Source of the DNA: UBA7657 sp049652985
GTDB taxonomy: Bacteria > Pseudomonadota > Alphaproteobacteria > Micavibrionales > Micavibrionaceae
Direction: 5' to 3'
Length of the DNA: 64,000 nt
Assembly (NCBI GenBank): GCA_049652985.1
Contig: JBASFK010000010.1
Location: 62,001-126,000 of the forward strand
Positions 9,002-16,805 of the stretch are shown one piece after another. Position 1 is the first letter of the stretch. Each line of letters opens with the position of its first letter. The notes under the pieces were generated by a model. That model was not told where the DNA came from. It made no database searches and was given only the letters and a program-made list of their open reading frames with translations. A program made the position numbers and the translations under genes.

Positions 9002-9748
9002 TTAACCCCGTTTCTTCCCGTCATCCCATTCTAACCCGAAACCGAAAGCCCGGTCCATTTCCGCGTGACCGGGAAAATATTCAGTATAATTCGTAAGTTT
9101 TATGCCCTCGCGCACATTTTCAAGCCCGCCCACCGCGCAAACCGCCAGCGCATCGTTATGCGTGCTGAGCGAGACCACAAGGTCGTCTTCGCCCGGCACG
9201 TCGAGAATGATTTTAGGGTTGATGACCGACCAGTTCGGCGCGCCGCTATAGATATAAAAATAGACGAGGATGCGCTTGATCTTGTTCCAGTGCGCACCGT
9301 TGACGGTAATGTATTCGTCGTAACCCCCGCCATCGCCCGTGCGATCATCGCCCGACAACGCCATATAGGGAGCTGCATCGAAGCTTCCGAATTTTTCGCC
9401 GAAAGCCTGGACCGACCCGCGCGTGCCGTCCTGCATTTCGTACAGGCAGCCGACATCCAGGTCCACGCCCTTGCCTGCTGCCTTGCGCGCCAGCCTGCCG
9501 ATCAGCCCGGATTTTTCGCGGGCCTCGTTGTCCCACGCCGCGCCGATCAGGATATATTTGAAGCCCCCGCCCGGGGGATTGACCGCGATGCTTTCACCGG
9601 GCTTGCGCAGGTGCGCGCAGTTGTCGGGATCGAAGCTCGCTTTTCTGACGCCCGCCGCGCCCAGCGCATCGCCATGCCCGGAAAATTTCGCACGGTCGCG
9701 GTTGGCTTCGATCAGGGAATCAAATGATGTTTTTTGGTCCTTTGTCAT
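9002..9748 (-). CDS. Second, divergent TerD/TerA-like protein
   Basis: A 248-residue protein whose middle and C-terminal parts follow the TerD plan: YILIGAAWDNEA, VDLDVGCLYEMQDGTRG, an acidic loop SGDDRTGDGGGYDEYITVNG, and IKRILVYFYIYSGAPNW. Its N-terminal 60 residues are extra and contain a Pro/Gly-rich approach (SIAVNPPGGGFKY). Distance from the first TerD copy is large, so the pair is old or specialised. The ATG is the first gene of the two-gene operon. It is separated by 20 bases from the tag gene upstream, so tag may be co-transcribed. Confidence 0.75.
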   Translation of the reverse strand: MTKDQKTSFDSLIEANRDRAKFSGHGDALGAAGVRKASFDPDNCAHLRKPGESIAVNPPGGGFKYILIGAAWDNEAREKSGLIGRLARKAAGKGVDLDVGCLYEMQDGTRGSVQAFGEKFGSFDAAPYMALSGDDRTGDGGGYDEYITVNGAHWNKIKRILVYFYIYSGAPNWSVINPKIILDVPGEDDLVVSLSTHNDALAVCAVGGLENVREGIKLTNYTEYFPGHAEMDRAFGFGLEWDDGKKRG

Positions 9749-9768
9749 ACGTCTAAAACCTTAACATT

Positions 9769-10404
9769 TTATGCGGGTCTTTTAAATTTCTTTCGCAGCG
9801 CCTCCACCGGCTCGCGGCAGCAGCACCCCTCCAGGTGATCGTTGACCATGCCCATCGCCTGCATATGCGCGTACATCGTCGTCGGCCCGACGAAGGCAAA
9901 CCCGCGCTTCCGCAGGTCTTTCGACAGGGCTTTTGATTCCGCTGTAATGGGCATCGCCTTCATCGTCCTGTAATCCAAACGCTTCGGGCGCGAGGCCGGT
10001 TCCGGCTCAAACCGCCAGAAATACGCGCCGAGCGAGCCGAATTCATCGATAACCTCGTGCACGCATCGAGCGTTGTTGATCGTGGCCTCGATCTTCCCCC
10101 GGTGGCGGATAATCCCGGAATCTTTCACCAGCCGCTCGACATCCTTCTTTGTGAATTTCGCGACCTTCCCGAAATCGAAACCGGCGAAGGCTTTCCTGAA
10201 ATTCTCCCGGCGCTTTAAAATCGTGAACCACGACAGTCCCGCCTGGAATCCTTCAAGACAGATTTTTTCATACAGCCTGACATCGTCATCAACCGGCCTG
10301 CCCCATTCCTCGTCATGGTAACGCTGGTACATGGGATCGCCCCCATGCCACCAGCAACGCATCTTCCCGTCCGCTCCCCTGATCAATCCGTCTTTGGTTT
10401 TCAT
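9769..10404 (-). CDS. tag: DNA-3-methyladenine glycosylase I
   Basis: Removes N3-methyladenine from alkylated DNA as the first step of base-excision repair. Family signatures are YHDEEWGRPV near the start, EGFQAGLSWFTILKRRE with the helix-hairpin region, and the closing zinc-site pattern FVGPTTMYAHMQA...NDHLEGC. I prefer the ATG at 10404 (MKTKDGLI, 211 residues), because the frame's extra 16 codons up to 10452 resemble nothing in the family. Neither start has a convincing ribosome binding site. The neighbouring TerD genes may share its transcript. Confidence 0.93.
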   Translation of the reverse strand: MKTKDGLIRGADGKMRCWWHGGDPMYQRYHDEEWGRPVDDDVRLYEKICLEGFQAGLSWFTILKRRENFRKAFAGFDFGKVAKFTKKDVERLVKDSGIIRHRGKIEATINNARCVHEVIDEFGSLGAYFWRFEPEPASRPKRLDYRTMKAMPITAESKALSKDLRKRGFAFVGPTTMYAHMQAMGMVNDHLEGCCCREPVEALRKKFKRPA

Positions 10405-10521
10405 GCAATAAACATAAGCAAAACACGCCCGCCGATCCACGGTATTAGCCATATTGACTTATGACAATTTTATGTTTTATGGTGCATTTCATAATAAAAA
10501 ATAACAGGGAAGGTCGATCCA

Positions 10522-11466
10522 ATGGCACGCGGGAAAAAATCCGGAAGTCTCTCAAAATGGAACAGTTTAAACCCGGATCAGAATGATGGCAGCAACATTG
10601 ATCGCATCTTTAGAGAACTAGAGCAGGACATAGCGCGGCGACAACGCTCGCAACAACCGCAACCCACAAAAGAAAAGCCGCAACAGCCACAAGCTTTAGC
10701 GCCAGCCTCATCCCTGAACGGAAATCCACAGCAGAAACATTTTCTCACCCGAGCATTCTCACGTGCAGGATTTGTAAACTGGGTCGGTGATCTGGTCAAT
10801 TTTCCCCAGTTGTCCCACCCAGGCAACATGGAATGCGTGATCAGCGCCAAGCAAGAAGAGGATGGCTGGGAGATAACGCGTCATGCCCGCTTCCTGGGGC
10901 AAGCCAGGTGGCAGAAACAATTGGTCACTGTACCAAAAGAAACCGATCCAATTATAATCAGGAACGCTCTCGTAACCTGGGCCGTCAGGGCAGGAGAAGA
11001 AATAGACACCGTCAGACGTGTGCCACATGAACTGGTTACCGGATCTGAAATTACTGTCACAGGTAAGGAATGGCCTTACCTGACGCCTGTTTTTAAAAAT
11101 GCAGGCGCAGTGGTTAAGCTGAGATATAAACAATATGAAACGTTTTTCAACTATCATGGCAACACCGCATGCGCTCTGCTTGTTCGCCCCGTGCAGGAAG
11201 GCCACCGCTGGGAAGTCACTCGTCATCGTCTGTCGGGAGAAATATTGAAACCCGAAGAGCCGCACCTTTTGCCCGAAGGCATTCAGCACAGTCAGGTATT
11301 AAAAGCGGTTACAAGCTGGTCCCGCGCCGCCAAAGGCTGGAGCAAAGGGGAATTCGTAATCCCGCATAATAAATTAAAAGAGCTGTCCGCTATGCTGCTC
11401 GTCGACACACGCCTCGACTCTAGCCAAGGTCAAACAGCAGAAGCTCCGAATCCGCCTTCGCAGTAA
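10522..11466 (+). CDS. Unknown protein with two internal repeats
   Basis: A 314-residue protein, not recognised. The ATG follows a GGGAAGG ribosome binding site. Residues 1-75 are Gln/Pro/Ser-rich and probably disordered. Two related modules follow, at about 102-160 (containing DGWEITRHARF) and 215-273 (containing HRWEVTRHRLS). Each ends in a helix of the form NALVTWAVRA or KAVTSWSRAA. No signal peptide or membrane helix is visible, so it is probably cytosolic. Its last 15 codons overlap the 3' end of the pirin gene on the other strand by 47 bases. Confidence 0.65.
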   Translation: MARGKKSGSLSKWNSLNPDQNDGSNIDRIFRELEQDIARRQRSQQPQPTKEKPQQPQALAPASSLNGNPQQKHFLTRAFSRAGFVNWVGDLVNFPQLSHPGNMECVISAKQEEDGWEITRHARFLGQARWQKQLVTVPKETDPIIIRNALVTWAVRAGEEIDTVRRVPHELVTGSEITVTGKEWPYLTPVFKNAGAVVKLRYKQYETFFNYHGNTACALLVRPVQEGHRWEVTRHRLSGEILKPEEPHLLPEGIQHSQVLKAVTSWSRAAKGWSKGEFVIPHNKLKELSAMLLVDTRLDSSQGQTAEAPNPPSQ

Positions 11467-12112
11467 TCTCTATATTTCCTTCGCCGGAAATTTCGACGCC
11501 GTCGCCCTGCCGGATCGTCTCGCCGTCGAGCGTGATTTCCCCGCGCGCGACCTGCAGGAACCCGTAACGCTCTTTCGCAAATTCGTATGAAACATTTTTG
11601 TCTTTCGCGATCGTCGCCCAGAATAATTTTGCATCCTGGTGAATGCTCACGACATTGTCGCTGCCTTCCCGGTCACCGACCAGCGTCCAGCCGTCCTGCG
11701 GCTCGACTGTAATCTGCTCGTAACCCGGCTTGATGCCGCGCGTGTCCGGCCTGATCCAGATCTGCAGCAGGTGAACGGGATTATCGTTCGACGGATTGAA
11801 CTCCGAATGCGTGATGCCGCTGCCGGCGGACATTTTCTGAATTTCACCGGGTTTAATCACCGCGCCCGTGCCGGTGCTGTCCTTGTGCGCCAGCTCCCCT
11901 TTCAGGATCACGGTGATGATCTCCATGTCAGAATGAGGGTGCGTTGGAAACCCCGCACCGGGAATCACGAAATCCTCGTTGATGACGCGAAGACTGCGGA
12001 ACCCCATCCGCTCCGGGTCGCGGAAATCGCCGAATGAAAATGTGTGGTAACTGTCTAACCAGCCTGTTTTTGTGCGACCCCTTAAATCGCGCTCATGAAT
12101 CTTGAATGTCAT
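11420..12112 (-). CDS. Pirin-family cupin protein (YhhW-like)
   Basis: A 230-residue bicupin metal protein. The N-terminal cupin carries the pirin signature: TGWLDSYHTFSFGDFRDP, then FPTHPHSDMEIITVILKGE with metal-binding His residues, and MSAGSGITHSEFN. Members of this family can act as quercetin dioxygenases in vitro or as redox-sensing regulators; the natural substrate is unknown. The start at 12112 (MTFKIHERDL) has AAGGGG at the right distance; the frame extends six codons further without such a site. It sits beside a TetR regulator on the same strand, but with a 71-base gap. Confidence 0.88.
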   Translation of the reverse strand: MTFKIHERDLRGRTKTGWLDSYHTFSFGDFRDPERMGFRSLRVINEDFVIPGAGFPTHPHSDMEIITVILKGELAHKDSTGTGAVIKPGEIQKMSAGSGITHSEFNPSNDNPVHLLQIWIRPDTRGIKPGYEQITVEPQDGWTLVGDREGSDNVVSIHQDAKLFWATIAKDKNVSYEFAKERYGFLQVARGEITLDGETIRQGDGVEISGEGNIEITAKADSELLLFDLG

Positions 12113-12183
12113 GTGAATCCCCTTTCCCAATGTTACATACCAGAGAAAGATGGTGCGCTTTTTACGAGAGTCAAAAGTATGAA

Positions 12184-12771
12184 TTAGTTTACAATTACCG
12201 CTTCAATCAGCTGCCCGATCGCCTGGAATTCGCGGCTTGCGCGGTTATTGTCCTTGTGCACTTTCGCCGTCATCGTCGCCCCCTGGTAGGCGGAAATAAG
12301 CAGCCGCGCAAACTGCCTCGGCTCCATCGTCATTTTTCCTTCCACCGCCAGCGGTTTTAAATACCCAGCCAGCTGGTTTTCCCATTGCAGGAAAATTCCC
12401 TTCAGCTGCTCGCGCATTTCCTCGTCACGGTCGGACAACTCCAGCGCAAAATTCCCGAGCAGGCAACCCCCCGCGAATTTCCACTGCGCATAGGCATTGT
12501 ATGTTTCCTGCAGCCAGTCCAGCAGCCCCTGCTTCACGGATCCCGCGCGGCTCATATTTTTCTCCAGCGGCGCAAAAATCTGTTCGTTCGCATATTTTTC
12601 GAGAACGTTCCGGCTGACCGCCTGCTTGGTCGGGAAGTAATGAAAGAACGCGCCCTTGCTCACCCCGGCGGCGCTGACGACGTCATTTAAGGACGTCCCG
12701 TCATATCCGCGCCTCAAAATCAGGCGCTCGGCGGTGGCGATGATTTTCTTCTGCGTTGTTTGCTGGGCCAT
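12184..12771 (-). CDS. TetR/AcrR-family transcriptional regulator
   Basis: A 195-residue repressor-type protein. The N-terminal helix-turn-helix runs from about residue 8 to 53 (IIATAERLILRRGYDGTSL, then AAGVSKGAFFHYFPTKQAV). The C-terminal ligand domain has FAGGCLLGNFALELSDRD, a pattern seen in TetR proteins that sense electrophiles or small organics. The start at 12771 has GGGAG upstream; the frame extends 16 codons further but into the likely operator. A candidate binding site lies just upstream at 12796-12811, suggesting autoregulation. The pirin gene downstream is a plausible second target. Confidence 0.9.
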   Translation of the reverse strand: MAQQTTQKKIIATAERLILRRGYDGTSLNDVVSAAGVSKGAFFHYFPTKQAVSRNVLEKYANEQIFAPLEKNMSRAGSVKQGLLDWLQETYNAYAQWKFAGGCLLGNFALELSDRDEEMREQLKGIFLQWENQLAGYLKPLAVEGKMTMEPRQFARLLISAYQGATMTAKVHKDNNRASREFQAIGQLIEAVIVN

Positions 12772-12795
12772 GGTGATTCTCCCTTTCCCACACGA

Positions 12796-12811
12796 TAGAC
12801 CAACTGGTCGG
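12796..12811. promoter_or_regulatory. Candidate TetR operator (inverted repeat)
   Basis: The sequence TAGACCAACTGGTCGG contains GACC-4-GGTC, an inverted repeat 25-40 bases upstream of the TetR gene start. It resembles the TAGACC-4-GGTCTA type of box known for NemR-like TetR repressors, with the right outer two bases changed. The link to this regulator is inferred from position. Confidence 0.45.
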
Positions 12812-12840
12812 ACGGGCAAGGGCCGGCGGCAAATTGTCCT

Positions 12841-13743
12841 CTATAAACTTAAGGATTCTTCGCGTAATTCGGGAGGCTGCTTGCTTAGATTATAAAGATA
12901 ATCGAAGTGCTCCCGCAGGTGTGCGAGCCCCAGCTCGACCAGGGGGTTTTTGGCCTGCTGGTAAACCGCCAGCCGCAGCCTGTTCCTGTCCCAGCCGTCC
13001 GGCACGACAACCACGTCCGTATCGGCGATAATTACGCCGTCATCGAATTCGTCGTTCACGAAATGCAGCGATGCGCCTGTCCGGGTGCCGCCGTCTTTGG
13101 CGGCCCGCTCCAGGATATCCTTGGTTGGGGTTTTTCCACGGCAGCATGCCGGGTTCGCAGGATTCGTCACAGCCGGGTGAATGTTGATCGTCGGCATCAG
13201 GTGTTGAGTGCGCTCAAATCTCAACATGAAATGATCGGAAAGAATGACATCGGCGTTCAGTTTTTTCGCAAGCTCGACCAGCTCCGCTTCAAAACGCAGC
13301 TTTTCGTTTTTCTTAAGTTCTTTATTCCCGACGATTTTGCGGAACATGCTGGGATGCGAATGCACCATCTCTTTCAGAGGCTCGCCGTTATACGTCGTGT
13401 TTGCCGGGATAATCCACTGGCGATCCTGCTGCGGCAACGCCGTGTAATCATCAAGCTTGTCCTGACCCTCAACATCATCGACGGCAATACCGACGATCTG
13501 GAACTGATCCCGAGCGGCACCTTCTGTGTTGCTCACAGAAAGCAAATTCTCCAGCACACCTTTCAGGTAAACAGGCTGACCTTCGATCAGGATATTTTTT
13601 CCGACATTATCGTCCACGCCGACATCGCGAACGGATGTGGCGATCATGACCCGCAAAGGCCGGGTCGGCTCAACATAATTCTTGCCGTAGAAATTGAATC
13701 CTTCGCGCAATTTCGGAGTCGCTCTAAATGGAATGACATTCAT
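12841..13743 (-). CDS. Formyltransferase-family protein (PurN-like C-terminal half)
   Basis: A 300-residue protein (start at 13743, MNVIPFRATP, seven bases after AGGAC). The C-terminal half matches the formyltransferase fold: LNADVILSDHFML, then INIHPAVTNP with the conserved HP, and TRTGASLHFVNDEFDDGVII, close to the PurN pattern for the catalytic His/Asp end. The N-terminal 120 residues are not typical of PurN or Fmt. Substrate is unknown; a formyl- or related transfer to an amine is the family expectation. It precedes the TetR gene on the same strand. Confidence 0.7.
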   Translation of the reverse strand: MNVIPFRATPKLREGFNFYGKNYVEPTRPLRVMIATSVRDVGVDDNVGKNILIEGQPVYLKGVLENLLSVSNTEGAARDQFQIVGIAVDDVEGQDKLDDYTALPQQDRQWIIPANTTYNGEPLKEMVHSHPSMFRKIVGNKELKKNEKLRFEAELVELAKKLNADVILSDHFMLRFERTQHLMPTINIHPAVTNPANPACCRGKTPTKDILERAAKDGGTRTGASLHFVNDEFDDGVIIADTDVVVVPDGWDRNRLRLAVYQQAKNPLVELGLAHLREHFDYLYNLSKQPPELREESLSL

Positions 13744-13853
13744 GACCATGTCCTGTGTTTCTTATGAAAATTGTTTTAGCACGGGCATGTTAGGGGAATC
13801 AATAAAAATAAATGGGTTTTGACAATGCCGGTTCAGGCATGGAATGGTCTCTT

Positions 13854-14837
13854 ATGACATTGAAAACAGCCATTTATACGAATGAAGCGCTCCTGGCTCA
13901 TTACGCTGGCGACGGGCACCCGGAAAGCCCGAAACGCCTTTCTTCCATCCTGGAGGCGATGAGAAAAGCCTTTCCTGAAAACGACTCAGAAAATGTCGTG
14001 TGGGTGAGCGCGCGCAAGGGCGCCGATAATGAAATCCTGCTAGGCCACGCGCAAGAATATCTTGATGAGCTGAAGGAAAAAGACCGGTCGTTCAAACCGG
14101 GTGACGCGCCGATTTCAATCGATCCTGATACGCGCATGGGGCCGGGCTCCCTTGAATCGGTCAGTTACGGGGTCGGCGCCGCTTGTCAGGCCGTCGATGA
14201 CATCCTCGCCGGAAAATACCGCAACGCGTTTTGTGTGACGCGCCCGCCGGGCCACCACGCGATAAAAAATTCTTCGCTGGGATTTTGTTTCTTCAGCAAT
14301 CTTGCCATTGCCACTGTTTATGCCCTGCAAAAAAAAGATATCAGGAAAATCGCCATCGTTGATTTCGATGTCCATCAGGGCAATGGAACCGAGGATATAG
14401 TGAAAGAAAATCCTGGCATTCTCTTTTTCTCGATTCATCAAAATCCGCTCTGGCCTAATATGCACCACGAGGATAAAGGCCCTCACGGCACTATCAACAA
14501 TATCGCGGTCCCGGTCAAAGCCGACCCGGCCATGCATCACAAAATCTTTGACGAGCAGATCATTCCTGCCCTTGCGGAATGGAAGCCCGATTTTATATTT
14601 ATCTCGGCAGGCTTTGACGCACACCGCGACGATCCGCCGAAAGAAATTCTGTTCAATGACGCGCCGGGACGCCAGATGCTTTTGGAAGAGGACTTCGACC
14701 TGATGACTAAAAAACTCATGACGATCGCCGATAAATATTGCGGGGGGCGCCTGATTTCGGTACTGGAGGGCGGCTATAACCCGTCCGTTCTCGCCAGTTG
14801 CTGTGTTGCGCATACGAAAACTCTATCAACGCGATAA
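13854..14837 (+). CDS. Histone deacetylase-family zinc amidohydrolase
   Basis: A 327-residue enzyme of the acetylpolyamine/acetoin-utilisation/HDAC group. Counting from the ATG at 13854, the catalytic pair is His134-His135 in RPPGHHA and the zinc ligands are Asp172 and His174 in DFDVHQGNG and Asp255 in SAGFDAH. The glycine loop is LEGGYN near the end. Likely work is removal of acetyl groups from polyamines, small amides or protein lysines. The frame is open 14 codons further upstream to an ATG at 13812, so the exact start is unsure. The last codons lie inside a direct repeat. Confidence 0.88.
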   Translation: MTLKTAIYTNEALLAHYAGDGHPESPKRLSSILEAMRKAFPENDSENVVWVSARKGADNEILLGHAQEYLDELKEKDRSFKPGDAPISIDPDTRMGPGSLESVSYGVGAACQAVDDILAGKYRNAFCVTRPPGHHAIKNSSLGFCFFSNLAIATVYALQKKDIRKIAIVDFDVHQGNGTEDIVKENPGILFFSIHQNPLWPNMHHEDKGPHGTINNIAVPVKADPAMHHKIFDEQIIPALAEWKPDFIFISAGFDAHRDDPPKEILFNDAPGRQMLLEEDFDLMTKKLMTIADKYCGGRLISVLEGGYNPSVLASCCVAHTKTLSTR

Positions 14838-14858
14838 AATTTGATCAACGCGATAAAA
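14825..14858. repeat. Short direct repeat at the 3' end of the HDAC-like gene
   Basis: ATCAACGCGATAAAA occurs at 14825-14839 and again at 14844-14858, four bases apart. The first copy contains the TAA stop of the HDAC-like gene. A small tandem duplication may have shaped the C-terminus. Confidence 0.75.
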
Positions 14859-14901
14859 CCCTATAAAACCATTTTAAATTTAAACGACTGAAAGAAAAAC
14901 G

Positions 14902-16581
14902 ATGGCAGCCTACCAATATATCTGCACCATGCACGGCCTGGGCAAAGCCTACGGCAACGGCAAGAAAGTCATCGAAAACATCACGCTCAGCTTCCTGCCC
15001 GGCGTGAAAATCGGCGTACTCGGCCCGAACGGCTCCGGTAAATCGACCCTGCTCCGCATCATGGCCGGCCGCGACAAGGAATTCACCGGCGACTATACGC
15101 TCGCCGACGGCGTACGCGTCGGTTACCTCGAACAGGAACCCCAGCTCGACAAAACCAAGAACGTTCATGAAAACGTTTTGATGGGCCTGAAAGAAATCAA
15201 GGACATGGTCGACCGGTACAACGCGATCAGCGCCGAAATGGCGGAAGATGGCGCCGACTTTGAAAAACTCGGCGAGGAAATGGGTGAGCTGCAAACCAAG
15301 ATCGACGCCGTCGATGGCTGGGAACTCGACCGCACCATCGAAATCGCGATGGACGCGCTGCGCTGCCCGCCGGGCGATGCGAAAATCGATAATCTCTCCG
15401 GCGGTGAAAAACGCCGCGTCGCACTCTGCAAACTCTTGCTTGAAAAACCCGATCTTCTCCTGCTCGACGAACCGACGAACCACCTCGACGCGGAATCCGT
15501 CTCGTGGCTCCAGCGCTTCCTGCTCGACTACAAGGGCACGGTCATCATGATCACGCACGACCGTTACTTTCTCGACAACGTCACCGGCTGGATTCTCGAG
15601 CTCGACCGCGGCAAGGGCATTCCCTACGAGGGCAACTACACCGGCTATCTAAAGGCCAAAGCCAAACGCCTTGAGCAGGAATCGAAAGAAGAAGCCGCGC
15701 GCCAGAAGACCCTCGCAAGAGAGATGGAATGGATGGGCAAAACGCCCGAAGGCCGCCGCAAAAAGTCCAAGGCGCGTATCGCCTCATATGAAACACTGCT
15801 TGCGGAATCACAACAGAGCGATCAACGTAACGCGCAGATCGTCATCCCCGCCCCGCCGCGCCTTGGCGAAAACGTCATCGAGGCGAAGGGAATTTCGAAA
15901 GGCTATGGCGATCACCTGCTCATCGACAACCTTTCCTTCCGCCTGCCGCCCGGCGGCATCGTCGGCGTCATCGGCCCGAACGGCGCGGGTAAAACCACGC
16001 TCTTCCGCATGATCACCGGCGTTGAAAAACCCGACACCGGCACCTTCACGGTCGGCGAGTCCGTCAAGCTCGGCTATGTCGACCAGAGCCGCGACTCGCT
16101 CAACCCCGACAACAATGTCTGGCAGGAAATTTCCAACAGCGAAGACATCATCAAGCTCGGAAAAATCGAAATGCCGAGCCGCGCTTACGTTTCCGCATTC
16201 AATTTCCGTGGCCCCGACCAGCAACAGAAAGTCGGCAATCTTTCCGGCGGCCAGCGCAACCGCGTCCACCTCGCGAAAATGCTCAAGACCGAAGCCAATG
16301 TCATCCTGCTCGATGAACCGACCAACGACCTCGACACCGAAACGCTTTCCGCGCTCGAAGAGGCGCTGGAGAATTTCCCCGGCTGCGCGGTCATTATCAG
16401 CCACGACCGCTGGTTCCTCGACCGCCTCGCTACCCATATCCTCGCGTTTGAGGGTGACTCTCACGTCGAATGGTTCGAGGGCAATTACGAGGATTACGAG
16501 GCCGACCGCAAACGCCGCCTTGGCATCGCCGCCGACCAGCCCCACCGCATCAAATATAAGCCCCTGAGACGTGCGGGCTGA
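14902..16581 (+). CDS. ettA: Energy-dependent translational throttle protein (ABC-F ATPase)
   Basis: A 559-residue ABC-F protein that binds the ribosomal E site and gates entry into elongation according to the ATP/ADP ratio. Two ABC domains are seen: Walker A at 41-48 (GPNGSGKS) and 358-365 (GPNGAGKT), signature motifs LSGGEKRR and LSGGQRNR, and Walker B/D-loop sequences LLLLDEPTNHLD and VILLDEPTNDLD. The linker between the domains is long and charged (GKTPEGRRKKSKARI), as in EttA. Length and order fit EttA rather than Uup or YheS. It stands alone, 64 bases after the HDAC-like gene. Confidence 0.95.
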   Translation: MAAYQYICTMHGLGKAYGNGKKVIENITLSFLPGVKIGVLGPNGSGKSTLLRIMAGRDKEFTGDYTLADGVRVGYLEQEPQLDKTKNVHENVLMGLKEIKDMVDRYNAISAEMAEDGADFEKLGEEMGELQTKIDAVDGWELDRTIEIAMDALRCPPGDAKIDNLSGGEKRRVALCKLLLEKPDLLLLDEPTNHLDAESVSWLQRFLLDYKGTVIMITHDRYFLDNVTGWILELDRGKGIPYEGNYTGYLKAKAKRLEQESKEEAARQKTLAREMEWMGKTPEGRRKKSKARIASYETLLAESQQSDQRNAQIVIPAPPRLGENVIEAKGISKGYGDHLLIDNLSFRLPPGGIVGVIGPNGAGKTTLFRMITGVEKPDTGTFTVGESVKLGYVDQSRDSLNPDNNVWQEISNSEDIIKLGKIEMPSRAYVSAFNFRGPDQQQKVGNLSGGQRNRVHLAKMLKTEANVILLDEPTNDLDTETLSALEEALENFPGCAVIISHDRWFLDRLATHILAFEGDSHVEWFEGNYEDYEADRKRRLGIAADQPHRIKYKPLRRAG

Positions 16582-16805
16582 TCCAGGGTCGTTTTCAACC
16601 TATTAATGTAATAAAATCAATAGCTTAATCTAAAAAACTGCTGCGCTGCCCGGGCGTGGAAAGCATTATTATCATTTAATTTCAAAGACTTATCCATAAT
16701 ATGCGTGCCGCCATTAAAAAATGTTACAATATAAAAACTGAGGCAAAATTTACTAAAATTTTAAGTATTCCAGCGGTAAAATATAAGAAGTGGTGGAACT
16801 CATAA

